A stretch of 64,000 bases of DNA from an uncultured Sphingorhabdus sp. (GTDB lineage: Bacteria > Pseudomonadota > Alphaproteobacteria > Sphingomonadales > Sphingomonadaceae), in the NCBI GenBank assembly GCA_937873665.1, contig CALMYW010000393.1, positions 371,572-435,571 of the forward strand, given 5' to 3'. The notes beneath the pieces are model-generated. The model did no database searches. It was not told where the DNA came from and was given only the letters and a program-made list of their open reading frames with translations. The position numbers and the translations under genes were made by a program. Shown piece after piece: positions 39,451 to 48,051 of this stretch (positions within the stretch are counted from its first letter, which is position 1; each line of letters starts with the position of its first letter).

Positions 39451-39475
39451 TTTAGGTCAATATCGCTGACCTAAA
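39451..39475. promoter_or_regulatory. Perfect 9-bp inverted repeat between thyA and bkd-type operon
   Basis: TTTAGGTCA (39451-39459) and TGACCTAAA (39467-39475) are exact inverted copies with a 7-base spacer. It covers the thyA stop codon and lies upstream of the E1alpha gene. It has no T tract in the transcribed direction of thyA, so it is a poor intrinsic terminator. It could be an operator for the dehydrogenase operon. Confidence 0.4.
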
Positions 39476-40394
39476 CTGCGACAGGCGCAGAAATATGGGC
39501 TTGCGGGTGATAATCGAGCACCTCGAAATCCTCGATCTCATAGTCAAAAATGCTTTCAGGCTTGCGCAACAGGTGCAATTTGGGATCGCCTGCCGGCTGA
39601 CGCGACAATTGCTCTTCGACCAGTTCGGCATGGTTCAGGTACAAATGCACATCCCCGCCCTGCCAAATCAGTTCTCCCGGCTCATATCCACATTGTTGTG
39701 CGAGCATCCGGATCAGCATTGATGCGGCGAAAACGTTGAAGCCAAAACCCAGCCCCAGATCACACGAACGCTGGAACAACAATCCACTTAATACGCCATC
39801 CGCCACATGGAATTGATAGGTTTTATGACAGGGCGGCAAGGCCATCCGGTCAAGCTCAGCAACATTCCAGCCTTCAAAGATGTGTCGGCGCGAACCCGGA
39901 TTGCTCTTCAGGCTTTGCACCAGCAATTCGATCTGGTTGATGCCTTTATCTGCGCGGCGATAGAGCCCCCGCCCTGCATCCTCATATTTGGGCCAATTCA
40001 CCCATTGCGCACCATAGACCGGGCCAAGATCACCCCATTTTTCGGCAAAATTGATATCGTCGACGATGCGCTGCTCGAAATCCTCTTGGGAAATCTGATC
40101 GCCAGTTTCGCGGCGATAACGCTCCATCGGCCAATCGGTCCAGATCCGCACCTTTTGCTTCAACAGATTGCGGATGTTTGTGTCTCCAGTGAGGAACCAC
40201 AGCATCTCACGCGCGGCAGTTTTCCAGAAAATGCGTTTGGTCGTCAGCAAGGGGATAGCATTATCTGCCAGCGAAAAGCGCATAGTCGCGCCGAATAGCG
40301 AGCGCGTACCCACGCCGGTCCGGTCTTCCTGCACCGCGCCTTCGGTCCAGATGCGGCGCATCAGGTCCAGATACTGGTCTTCATAATGGCTCAT
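39471..40394 (-). CDS. thyA: Thymidylate synthase
   Basis: Makes dTMP from dUMP using methylene-THF. The 307 residues contain the catalytic cysteine in ALPPCHKTYQFHV (near residue 190), the substrate loop SRRHIFEGWNVAELD and the C-terminal DYHPQAHISAPVAV. It is longer than the 264-residue E. coli enzyme through internal insertions, as in some other bacteria. A single-gene unit; its start lies 161 bp before the tRNA-Pro gene on the other strand. Confidence 0.95.
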   Translation of the reverse strand: MSHYEDQYLDLMRRIWTEGAVQEDRTGVGTRSLFGATMRFSLADNAIPLLTTKRIFWKTAAREMLWFLTGDTNIRNLLKQKVRIWTDWPMERYRRETGDQISQEDFEQRIVDDINFAEKWGDLGPVYGAQWVNWPKYEDAGRGLYRRADKGINQIELLVQSLKSNPGSRRHIFEGWNVAELDRMALPPCHKTYQFHVADGVLSGLLFQRSCDLGLGFGFNVFAASMLIRMLAQQCGYEPGELIWQGGDVHLYLNHAELVEEQLSRQPAGDPKLHLLRKPESIFDYEIEDFEVLDYHPQAHISAPVAV

Positions 40395-40555
40395 TCAGAG
40401 CGCCTTCCCCGTCGAGTCTGTATACGCTGAAGCTATTCGCAGAACGGGGAATCGGCAATGGCCAGATTATTGCATCTTTACGCTTGAAAGGCTGGAACCG
40501 CCCTTCTATAGGCACCGCCTGCCTTGCCGGTCTTGGACCGGCTTCAAGCATCGGT

Positions 40556-40632
40556 CGGGGAATAGCTCAGCCTGGTAGAGCACTGTCTTCGGGAGGCAGG
40601 GGCCGGAGGTTCGAATCCTCTTTCCCCGACCA
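40556..40632 (+). tRNA. tRNA-Pro (CGG)
   Basis: Acceptor CGGGGAA (40556-40562) pairs with TTCCCCG (40622-40628), followed by A and an encoded CCA. The D arm holds AGCTCAGCCTGGTAGAGC, the anticodon loop is TTCGGGA (anticodon CGG), and the T arm contains GAGGTTCGAATCCTC. A short hairpin, GCCGGTC-TTG-GACCGGC, lies just upstream at 40526-40542. Confidence 0.97.
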
Positions 40633-40664
40633 TTTGCTCCATTTTGATACATTCTGTTCCACGG

Positions 40665-40679
40665 TTAACCATTCCTTGA
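40665..40679 (+). promoter_or_regulatory. Candidate CtrA box upstream of the rpf-like operon
   Basis: TTAACCATTCCTTGA matches TTAA-N7-TTAA with one mismatch and ends 24 bases before the ATG at 40704. It differs from the box at 27980 at a single position and has identical spacing to the start codon. Regulation by CtrA is inferred. Confidence 0.5.
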
Positions 40680-40703
40680 GGTTGCCTCTTTATCGCGAAC
40701 ACT

Positions 40704-42833
40704 ATGCATGCACGCATAGTCATCGTCGACGACAGAGCCACGAATCTGCGCATTTACGCGCAGTTCGTTTCGATGATGGGTACCGGTTTCACATCTGTTT
40801 GTTTTCAAAGCGCAAAGGAAGCGCTTGCTTGGCTGGAAAATGAAACAGCTGACCTGCTGATCGTCGATTATCGCATGCCGGAAATGACCGGTGCGGATTT
40901 CATCAGACAAATCCGCAGTCGGCCCGACAGCCACAATATTCCTGCAATTGTCATCACTGCGCGCCAGGACCGCGAATGCCGCATCGCCGCACTGGACGCG
41001 GGCGCCACCGATTTCTTGCAGAGCCCGGTCACCCATTCCGAATTCAAGGAACGGGCTGAACTCCTCATCGGGCAACATCGCAAGCGCCGTGAAATCGAAA
41101 ACCGCACAACCGCGAACTCGGCAAACAGCGATGACCTACGGGAGCAAACCGGCGGCAAATCGATGCTTGAGCAGATCATCGATACAACGCCGGTGATGAT
41201 CATCGCGACCGACCGCAACGGCAAGATCCTGTTCATCAACAGCTATCAATCTGCCATGCTGGGCAAAGACACCGAGCAACTGGTCGGCCACTCGATCAAT
41301 GATATCTTTGAACCGCATCTCGCCGAACGGGAACAGCGGCGCAATTCACTGATCATCGATGGCGCGCAATCCATTCCAAACTATGAGGAAGTTTTTGTAA
41401 GCGATGGTGTGCAGCTTACCTTCCACTGCAACAAATCGCCGCTGCTGAACAAGGATGGTCAGGTGATCGGCGTCCTGACCTCCGCCGTCGATATTACTGC
41501 GCGCAAGTTTGCCGAGGAACATCGCGCGCATCTGGCATTACACGATTTGCTGACTGGACTGCCCAATCGCGCGCTGCTCGCCGAGCATATGCGGCAGACA
41601 ATTGAGGAATGTAGCTCGAACGGAAGCAAAGCCGCGCTGCTGTTGGTCGATCTGGACCGGTTCAAGGTTATCAATGATACTCGCGGCCATCAGGCTGGTG
41701 ACACTTTGCTCCGACAGGTTGCAGAGCGGATCAACAGCGCACTGGACGCAAACGAACTGGCAGCACGCATCGGTGGCGATGAATTTGCCATCATCCTCCG
41801 AAATGTCGAAAGCGTCGAAGATGTCAGCAGCAAATGCCACCATCTCCTCGCGCAGATTGGCAAGCATTACGCAATTGGCGATTCCGATCAGCGAATTGGC
41901 GCCAGCATCGGCGTCGCGATGATCCCCGACGACAGCAACTTACCTGATGAACTGCTGCGACTTGCCGATCTCGCCATGTACGAAGCGAAGTCGAGCGGAC
42001 GCAATTGCCACTGCTTCTTCTCTCCAAAACTCAACCAGATTGCCCAGTTCAATGCCGGAGTTGAGGCGGACTTGCGCTGTGCCATTGAAAATGATGAACT
42101 GTTTCTGGAGTATCAACCGATCGTTGATGCGCAAAACGGCTCTTATACGGGTCTGGAAGCCCTTTTGCGGTGGCAACATCCTGCACGCGGGCGATTGATG
42201 CCGAACGAATTCATGCGCGTCGCCAATGACTCTGGCCTGATTGACCGGATAGGCCATTGGGTAATCGATGCGGTTTGCCGCCAGATTTCGGAATTTGACA
42301 GGGAAGGCATCGCGCTCCCGCACATCGCTATCAACGTGTCACCGCGCCAATTCCAGGCCGGCAAACTCTGCGAGGAAATTCTGAGCAAGATTGCCCAATA
42401 CAAGATTGAGCCAGGACAACTGGTCGTCGAAATTACCGAAGAATTGCTCCTGGATCAAAGCAGCCAATTAATGAACCAACTGCGCAATCTGCGCGACAAT
42501 GGCATTGAACTTTCGATTGACGATTTCGGCACTGGCTATTCATCGCTGCAATATCTGCGCGACTTGCCCGCAAACAGGTTGAAGATCGACCAGACGTTCG
42601 TGTCCCGCATCGAGCATTCGGCAACCGACCGGGCCATCATTTCAACGATTGGCCACCTCGCCCACGCGCTGAATATGCGTGTCGTCGCCGAGGGCGTGGA
42701 AACCGAAGCGCAGCGCATGTTGCTACGCGCTTCTGGGTGCGATGAATTGCAGGGCTATCTGTTCGGCCGTTCGCTGACTGTCGATCAGTTGCGGGGCATT
42801 TTTGGCCCGGCAATTGCGGTGTCGCAGCCATGA
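40704..42833 (+). CDS. Response regulator with PAS, GGDEF and EAL domains
   Basis: A 709-residue cytosolic protein predicted to turn over cyclic di-GMP. Domains in order: receiver at about 1-120 with phospho-acceptor D55 in LLIVDYRMPEMTG; PAS at about 150-265; GGDEF at about 270-435 with intact GGDEF at 357-361; EAL at about 450-700 with EAL at 485-487. The EAL metal and catalytic residues are present (INVSPRQF, VEITEE, IDDFGTGYSSL, LKIDQTF, AEGVE). Both catalytic motifs look functional. It overlaps the hybrid kinase gene by 4 bp, so it is most likely that kinase's output partner, occupying the place RpfG (receiver plus HD-GYP) has in Xanthomonas. No HD-GYP domain is present. Confidence 0.92.
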   Translation: MHARIVIVDDRATNLRIYAQFVSMMGTGFTSVCFQSAKEALAWLENETADLLIVDYRMPEMTGADFIRQIRSRPDSHNIPAIVITARQDRECRIAALDAGATDFLQSPVTHSEFKERAELLIGQHRKRREIENRTTANSANSDDLREQTGGKSMLEQIIDTTPVMIIATDRNGKILFINSYQSAMLGKDTEQLVGHSINDIFEPHLAEREQRRNSLIIDGAQSIPNYEEVFVSDGVQLTFHCNKSPLLNKDGQVIGVLTSAVDITARKFAEEHRAHLALHDLLTGLPNRALLAEHMRQTIEECSSNGSKAALLLVDLDRFKVINDTRGHQAGDTLLRQVAERINSALDANELAARIGGDEFAIILRNVESVEDVSSKCHHLLAQIGKHYAIGDSDQRIGASIGVAMIPDDSNLPDELLRLADLAMYEAKSSGRNCHCFFSPKLNQIAQFNAGVEADLRCAIENDELFLEYQPIVDAQNGSYTGLEALLRWQHPARGRLMPNEFMRVANDSGLIDRIGHWVIDAVCRQISEFDREGIALPHIAINVSPRQFQAGKLCEEILSKIAQYKIEPGQLVVEITEELLLDQSSQLMNQLRNLRDNGIELSIDDFGTGYSSLQYLRDLPANRLKIDQTFVSRIEHSATDRAIISTIGHLAHALNMRVVAEGVETEAQRMLLRASGCDELQGYLFGRSLTVDQLRGIFGPAIAVSQP

Positions 42834-45334
42834 GGCGGCTGCTTCCCAAAAAGGGCAGTCTGGCCCCGGAGCAGGAAATCCTGCTGAACCGCATGGTGAT
42901 GGGTAGCACTGCGGGCACTGCCGTATATTTTCTCTCGTACAATGCGTTCCTGCTCGAAGCATTCGTCGTCTATCTTTCGCTGAACGCTGCATTATTCCTG
43001 ATGCGCCGCGCCGATGTCTGGAAGCAGGAGAAGCGCTGGACCGCTGCGATTTTGCTGGATGTAGGAATGGCGTTTGCCGTCATGATGCATTCGGCAGAAA
43101 CAATGTCCTTCTTCTACCCTCTGTTTCTTTGGGTGATTTTGGGCAATGGTTTCCGATTTGGCGTCAAATATCTTGTTATTGCATCGGCTCTGGCAGTCGC
43201 AGCTTTCAGCACGGTCGTTTTTACGACTGACTATTGGGAACCCAACCGCACGCTTGGCATCAGTCTGATATTGGCACTTATTGTTATTCCGGCCTATTGT
43301 TCGACGCTGATCAAGAAACTGTCACTCGCAAAAGAGGCTGCCGAAGCGGCCAACCGGGCGAAAGGCTATTTTCTGGCGAGCGTTAGCCACGAGTTGCGCA
43401 CACCGCTCAACGCGATCATCGGCTATGGCAACCATCTGCGCGCGATGGCGATGCCCAAGAACCAGCACGACATGGTTGAAGCCAGCGTGCTCGCCGGTGA
43501 GCATCTGTTGCACCTCATCGATCAGCTCATTCAAATCGCCCGAAGCGATAGCAACGCCGCACAAGTCGTGATGCGGCCTCTGCGGATTACCGACCTTTTG
43601 GCGGAGGTCCGGGATATTATGCTGGTCCGGGCGGACGATAAGTTAATCGGCCTTCAGATTGCAGCCGAACCTTTGAGCGACCGGATTGTCGACGGCCCTG
43701 CCGACATAATCCGCAACATCCTTTTGAACCTGACTGGAAATGCCATCAAGTTCACCGAAGCCGGTACTGTCTCCGTTAATGCGGGTCTTCGCGAGGCCGA
43801 AGGTAAGGCAATCCTGTGGTTCACTGTTAGCGATACCGGAATTGGCATTGCGGGCGACGCCGTTGCCAAGATTTTCGAGCCCTTCCAGCAAGCAGACGAC
43901 ACTGTGATGAACCGCTTCGGCGGCACCGGACTGGGTCTTGCGATTTGCCGCCAACTGGTCACGCAAGTGGGAGGGCAGATCAAGGTCGATAGTGTCATTG
44001 GCAAAGGTAGTACATTCCTTGTCGAATTGCCCGTATCGTTGGCAGAAGCCGAGAACAACGCTTATGACAGTGAACAAGGCTCGCCTGTAAAAGTATTGGC
44101 GCTCGGAATGTTTGAGCATGAGTTGCTGGCCAAGGCGCAAAATGCCGGAAACTATCTGGTCAAGAGCCTCAGTTGCCGGAGTTCGGTCGAACTGGAGCAG
44201 TCGCTTGATTCGGTCAAACTTGCCGATTTCGACATTGCCATGATTGATGACCGGGTTGCGAATGAACTGGATGCGGAATCTCCGGTTTGGAAGCTGTTTA
44301 CAGAGGCCGAAGTGGCCGCCGTGCTGGTATCGCACGATGTGCAGCCAGACCTTGGCGAAATTGAACTGCGTGCGGCCTTTGCCACCGTAATTCCTGTAGA
44401 TGCCAGCTTTAACGAGCTCAGAAGCGCTATTCGTATTGGCTGTTCTTTCGCACATAAGCCACATTTTGACGAACGCGCATCGGCTTCGACCAGGGCGACG
44501 CCATCGGATTACAGTCCGCGGTCGGTTCTTGTCGCAGACGACAACCGCACAAACCGCAACATATTGACTGCCATACTCGAGGCCGCCGGACACAAGGTCA
44601 CGCAGGTTTGCGACGGCGATGAGGTGTTGGAAATCCTCGAAAAGGAAAAATTCGACATCCTTTTGCTCGACGTCAATATGCCGCGTTTGAATGGTATCGA
44701 TGCCTGCCGCATGTGGCGTCAAATTGAGGGCAACCGAGCGCATTTGCCGATTGTAGGTGTAACGGCCGACGCCACAACCGAGACCGAAACCCGTTGTCTT
44801 GGTGCAGGTATGGATTTGCGCCTTACCAAGCCAATCAATGCGGCATTGCTTCTAGAGACAATCGAAAAATGCTGTGGTCCCGCGCCCGAGACGCTACTTC
44901 CAGACATCAAACAGGACCCGCTGCAGATTGTGGTGCCTTTGAAACGCGATCTTTCTTCTTCAGGGCAGAATCAAGCCATCGATGAAGGCCACCTCGACTA
45001 TCTGTCTTCGATTGGCGATGCAGTCTTTATCACAAGTATGATCGAGGGTTTTGTTGAAGATTCAACCGACAGCAGCGCGACCATGCAACGCGCGCTCGAC
45101 ACAAACGATCCGGCACTTTTCCGTTTCGCTGCCCATGCTTTCAAAAGCGCATCCAATAATATCGGCGCACTGCAGTTGGCCGCCCTTTGCAGCAAATTGG
45201 AGAAAATCACCGAAGCCGATTTCAGCGCAAAAGGCCCGAATTACTTCGCTCAGGTTAAACAGGAACTTGATCGCGCAAAAAGCGAATTGACTTCGATGAA
45301 CGCATTTCCGGCCGCCAGCGCCAAATCCAACTAA
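42830..45334 (+). CDS. RpfC-like hybrid sensor histidine kinase
   Basis: An 834-residue inner-membrane kinase. The N-terminal part (about 20-150) has roughly five transmembrane helices with FYPLFLWVILGNGFRFG, strongly reminiscent of the RpfC input domain. Then HisKA with H187 (SVSHELRTPLN), an HATPase domain (N box NLTGNAIKFTE, DTGIGI, GGTGLGLAIC), a degenerate receiver-like region (about 415-540), a full receiver with D614 (LLLDVNMPRLNG) and a C-terminal Hpt domain with H769 (AAHAFKSASNN). This is the RpfC order with an added pseudo-receiver. ATG overlaps the GGDEF-EAL gene by 4 bp; the stop overlaps that of the convergent rpfF-like gene. Confidence 0.9.
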   Translation: MRRLLPKKGSLAPEQEILLNRMVMGSTAGTAVYFLSYNAFLLEAFVVYLSLNAALFLMRRADVWKQEKRWTAAILLDVGMAFAVMMHSAETMSFFYPLFLWVILGNGFRFGVKYLVIASALAVAAFSTVVFTTDYWEPNRTLGISLILALIVIPAYCSTLIKKLSLAKEAAEAANRAKGYFLASVSHELRTPLNAIIGYGNHLRAMAMPKNQHDMVEASVLAGEHLLHLIDQLIQIARSDSNAAQVVMRPLRITDLLAEVRDIMLVRADDKLIGLQIAAEPLSDRIVDGPADIIRNILLNLTGNAIKFTEAGTVSVNAGLREAEGKAILWFTVSDTGIGIAGDAVAKIFEPFQQADDTVMNRFGGTGLGLAICRQLVTQVGGQIKVDSVIGKGSTFLVELPVSLAEAENNAYDSEQGSPVKVLALGMFEHELLAKAQNAGNYLVKSLSCRSSVELEQSLDSVKLADFDIAMIDDRVANELDAESPVWKLFTEAEVAAVLVSHDVQPDLGEIELRAAFATVIPVDASFNELRSAIRIGCSFAHKPHFDERASASTRATPSDYSPRSVLVADDNRTNRNILTAILEAAGHKVTQVCDGDEVLEILEKEKFDILLLDVNMPRLNGIDACRMWRQIEGNRAHLPIVGVTADATTETETRCLGAGMDLRLTKPINAALLLETIEKCCGPAPETLLPDIKQDPLQIVVPLKRDLSSSGQNQAIDEGHLDYLSSIGDAVFITSMIEGFVEDSTDSSATMQRALDTNDPALFRFAAHAFKSASNNIGALQLAALCSKLEKITEADFSAKGPNYFAQVKQELDRAKSELTSMNAFPAASAKSN

Positions 45335-46281
45335 ATCGGAGACAAAGTCCTCCGGATACGGCGCTCTTGCGCATCCGCCAGACGCTCCATCTTGCGAACG
45401 TCGGCATCAGTCAACGTCATGGCAGTTTCTGCCCAGATCGTCGTAATCCGCATCAATTCGTCCAGTTCCACGGGATTGGCAACACGGCGCGCGCGGTAGA
45501 CAGCACGTTCAGCGGCAAAGCGGTTCCGGTTGCGCTGGCAATAATCGACAATGGCCGCTTCGCCCTGCCCGTCTTCAGCCAGGATATCTACAATTCCGAG
45601 TTCGTATAATTCCTCAGCGCTATAGATTTTACCTTCAAGAATGAATTGCTCTGCCATCTTGCGACCGACCCGGCGCAGCAGAAAACTATAGGCTCCCATT
45701 CCGGGGAAAAGATTGAACACAATCTCGGGCAATCCAAGGCGCGCACTACGTTCCGCAACCAAAATGTCGAACGCCAGCGCGTGCTCAAAGCCCCCGCCCA
45801 AAGCGTCACCTTGCACGAGCGCCATCGTGATGATCGGCGCTCCGAATGCATTTGCGTTGGCAAATTGCATTCGCACACAGGTTTCAGCATATTTGCGCAT
45901 TGCAGCGAGGTCACGTGTTCGAATACACTCCGCGAAATGCCGCAAGTCACCGCCCAGATTGTATATACCGGGCGTCTTTGAGCCGCAGATAAAATAACGA
46001 AGATCGTCTGGGCCGCCATTCGCAGGGCGGGCATAATTGTCCGCGATCCAGTCCTGAACCTCCTGAACCTCGGCACCAAGACTATAGGTGTAGCTGGGCC
46101 TTCCGCGCTGGTTCATGAAACACCAGAACATCTGATCGGCTTTATCGTGCCGCACCAAGATTTCTTCAAAATGCCGCCCAACAATCGGCAAACCGAACTG
46201 GTCGCCGGAACCGAATTGGGGCGTAGAAAAATCCAAAGCCAATCGAGGCGATCCCTCGGATATGGGGTTATAGGTAGCCAT
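45331..46281 (-). CDS. rpfF: RpfF-like crotonase (putative DSF synthase)
   Basis: A 316-residue crotonase-superfamily protein close to RpfF, which makes cis-2-unsaturated fatty-acid signals (DSF family) by dehydration and thioester cleavage of hydroxyacyl-ACP. E166 in DALGGGFEHAL and E186 in LGLPEIVFNLFPGMGAYSF are spaced 20 residues apart, as are the catalytic E141 and E161 of Xanthomonas RpfF, and the FPGMGAYSF motif is characteristic. The start is ATG 46281, with AGGAG directly upstream; the frame extends to 46356. It is convergent with the RpfC-like kinase, the arrangement found in Xanthomonas. Signal production is inferred; no rpfB-like gene is adjacent. Confidence 0.85.
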   Translation of the reverse strand: MATYNPISEGSPRLALDFSTPQFGSGDQFGLPIVGRHFEEILVRHDKADQMFWCFMNQRGRPSYTYSLGAEVQEVQDWIADNYARPANGGPDDLRYFICGSKTPGIYNLGGDLRHFAECIRTRDLAAMRKYAETCVRMQFANANAFGAPIITMALVQGDALGGGFEHALAFDILVAERSARLGLPEIVFNLFPGMGAYSFLLRRVGRKMAEQFILEGKIYSAEELYELGIVDILAEDGQGEAAIVDYCQRNRNRFAAERAVYRARRVANPVELDELMRITTIWAETAMTLTDADVRKMERLADAQERRIRRTLSPI

Positions 46282-46358
46282 TTCGCTCCTTATGCGACCT
46301 TGTGCCTGGCCACCCCAACCGGCACTTTGTTCATAGCACAAATTGCATAGTGGCAAGG

Positions 46359-46373
46359 ATAAAAAGTGGTTAA
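46359..46373 (-). promoter_or_regulatory. Weak CtrA-like box upstream of rpfF-like gene
   Basis: On the minus strand TTAACCACTTTTTAT has the TTAA-N7-TTAA layout with one mismatch in the second half-site and a C in place of T in the TTAACCAT motif. It lies 77 bases upstream of the rpfF-like ATG. Support is weaker than for the boxes at 27980 and 40665. Confidence 0.3.
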
Positions 46374-46527
46374 CTGTCCAAATAAGTCAAATAAGAGCCG
46401 ATTTTGCCTTCACGAATCTGGAGTTCGATCTGCCGCATTTGTATTTCAGCTTAAAACTTCGCGACCAACCAAGCTTTAAAATCGAATTGAAGAACCGATT
46501 TCCGAAAATGGGGCCTTGTTCCGCATG

Positions 46528-48051
46528 CTATACAAAAGTGCCTCTTTGCATTCTTTCAAGCACAATATCATGCGCCGGAAAATTCAACGCACATCGTCGG
46601 ATAAAATCGTCGATCTTGGACATGTCCGCCACGGGTAAGTCCGCTTCCGGTTGGTACAACCTGGATTGTTCCGGAAACACGCCATAACCTGCGAACAAGC
46701 AATGCCATGAGAGTGGCGCGTAATAGCGTGAAATGTCCTGCCGCTTGATTTCGGCGTCCAATTCGCCACCTTGAAACCAGCAAGTCATCAATTCTTTCAA
46801 CGAATCTGACAAGTTTTCGTTATTGGCGTTCGCACGCCAATAATCTCCATCTTTGCGCGAATTCATGCGATAATGTGCGACGATATAATCCCGGATACCA
46901 TCAATACGCGCATTTATCCGTTCGTTGAACACGTCGCGGTTTGACGGGGTAAAATCAGCCGATTCCCATGAATCAGCAAATCCCTCGACGGTCGCCTGCA
47001 CGATGTGCAACGCAGTTGCTTCGAGCGGCTCGATAAAGCCCTGACTCAACCCCACCGCAAGACAATTGCCAACCCAGCTTCGCGCTACCCGACCCACGTT
47101 CATTTTCAATCTTCGGGCTGGAACATCAGTGTCGAGTAAGCCAAGATGCGCGCGCAATTCAGCTTCGGCATCATCATCACTGATGAATTGGCTTGAATAA
47201 ACATAACCATTGCCTGCGCGATTGGTCAGCGGGATCCGCCATGCCCAACCAGCGGACAATGTTGTAGCACGCGTTTCACACGGAATATCGTCTGTATCAT
47301 TGGGTGTCGGCAGCGCCAACGCGCGGTCATTGAAAAGATTGTCACCAAATGAGCAAAAGGACTCACCCAATGCCGCCTGCAAAATCGTTGAGCGGAAACC
47401 GCTGCAGTCGATAAAGAAATCCGCCGCCAAACGATCGCCGCCTTCAAGCAGCAGCGCTGCTACATTCCCTCCATCATCGACTTCAACGCTGTCTACCGTT
47501 CGGCTGATATGCTGTACACCGAGCTTTCCTGTCGCAAATTCCCTTAGAAATGCTCCGACGAGTTGCGCATCAAAATGATAGCCATAAGCGATATCAAACG
47601 GGAAGTTTTCATTCGGAACCGGCGCCAGGCGCTCATATGCCAATCGGCTGGACAAAAAGAAACGGTCAGGATGTGCCCAAACATCGCGTCCCGTCCGCCG
47701 CGCCCGCGTGTGAAAAAAGAAATGCTGGGCAGTGTGATGGTCAAGTTCGGTGTGGAAAGGGTGAAAATAGCTTTCAAACCCCGGTGCGCTGGACCAGCCG
47801 TGAAAACTGATTCCCGTTTTGTAGGTTGCGTTGCATGCAGGCATCCATTCGCCTTCGCTTATCCCAAGCGATTGGAAAAATGCGCGCAACTGCGGGGTCG
47901 ACCCTTCACCGACGCCAATGATGCCAATATCGGGAGATTCGATGGCGGTGATTTTATGTTGCGGCCAGCGCTGTGCGAGCAAGCATGCCGCCATCCAGCC
48001 AGCGATACCGCCTCCCAAAATGTGCAGGGTAAGACGACCGTCTTGGGTCAT
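46528..48051 (-). CDS. Flavin-dependent (tryptophan-type) halogenase family protein
   Basis: A 507-residue FAD protein of the tryptophan 7-halogenase family. Seen are the dinucleotide motif ILGGGIAGWMAA (residues 11-22), GVGEGSTP, K78 in NATYKTGISF (aligned with the catalytic lysine of PrnA) and the GWAWRIPL motif that fits the GWxWxIP signature. Halogenation is not proven: such genes are frequent beside TonB receptors in sphingomonads and Caulobacterales, and their substrates are unknown. Last gene of the maltodextrin operon; ATG overlaps the esterase stop by 4 bp. Confidence 0.82.
   Translation of the reverse strand: MTQDGRLTLHILGGGIAGWMAACLLAQRWPQHKITAIESPDIGIIGVGEGSTPQLRAFFQSLGISEGEWMPACNATYKTGISFHGWSSAPGFESYFHPFHTELDHHTAQHFFFHTRARRTGRDVWAHPDRFFLSSRLAYERLAPVPNENFPFDIAYGYHFDAQLVGAFLREFATGKLGVQHISRTVDSVEVDDGGNVAALLLEGGDRLAADFFIDCSGFRSTILQAALGESFCSFGDNLFNDRALALPTPNDTDDIPCETRATTLSAGWAWRIPLTNRAGNGYVYSSQFISDDDAEAELRAHLGLLDTDVPARRLKMNVGRVARSWVGNCLAVGLSQGFIEPLEATALHIVQATVEGFADSWESADFTPSNRDVFNERINARIDGIRDYIVAHYRMNSRKDGDYWRANANNENLSDSLKELMTCWFQGGELDAEIKRQDISRYYAPLSWHCLFAGYGVFPEQSRLYQPEADLPVADMSKIDDFIRRCALNFPAHDIVLERMQRGTFV

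Noticed and set aside
40405..40451. TTCCCCGT/ACGGGGAA inverted repeat upstream of thyA
   Set aside because: Only 8 bp with a 31-base spacer, partly echoing the tRNA-Pro acceptor sequence; no further support for a function.
40704..42833. Calling the effector gene rpfG
   Set aside because: The position and receiver domain fit, but the output is GGDEF-EAL. No HD-GYP motif is present, so the symbol would mislead.
43643..44743. A 366-codon minus-strand frame across the hybrid kinase
   Set aside because: Overlaps the HATPase, pseudo-receiver and receiver, all of which have clear motifs on the plus strand.
46343..46687. A 114-codon plus-strand frame between the rpfF-like gene and the halogenase
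   Set aside because: Its second half is antisense to the halogenase C-terminus and the first half has no coding character or ribosome-binding site.
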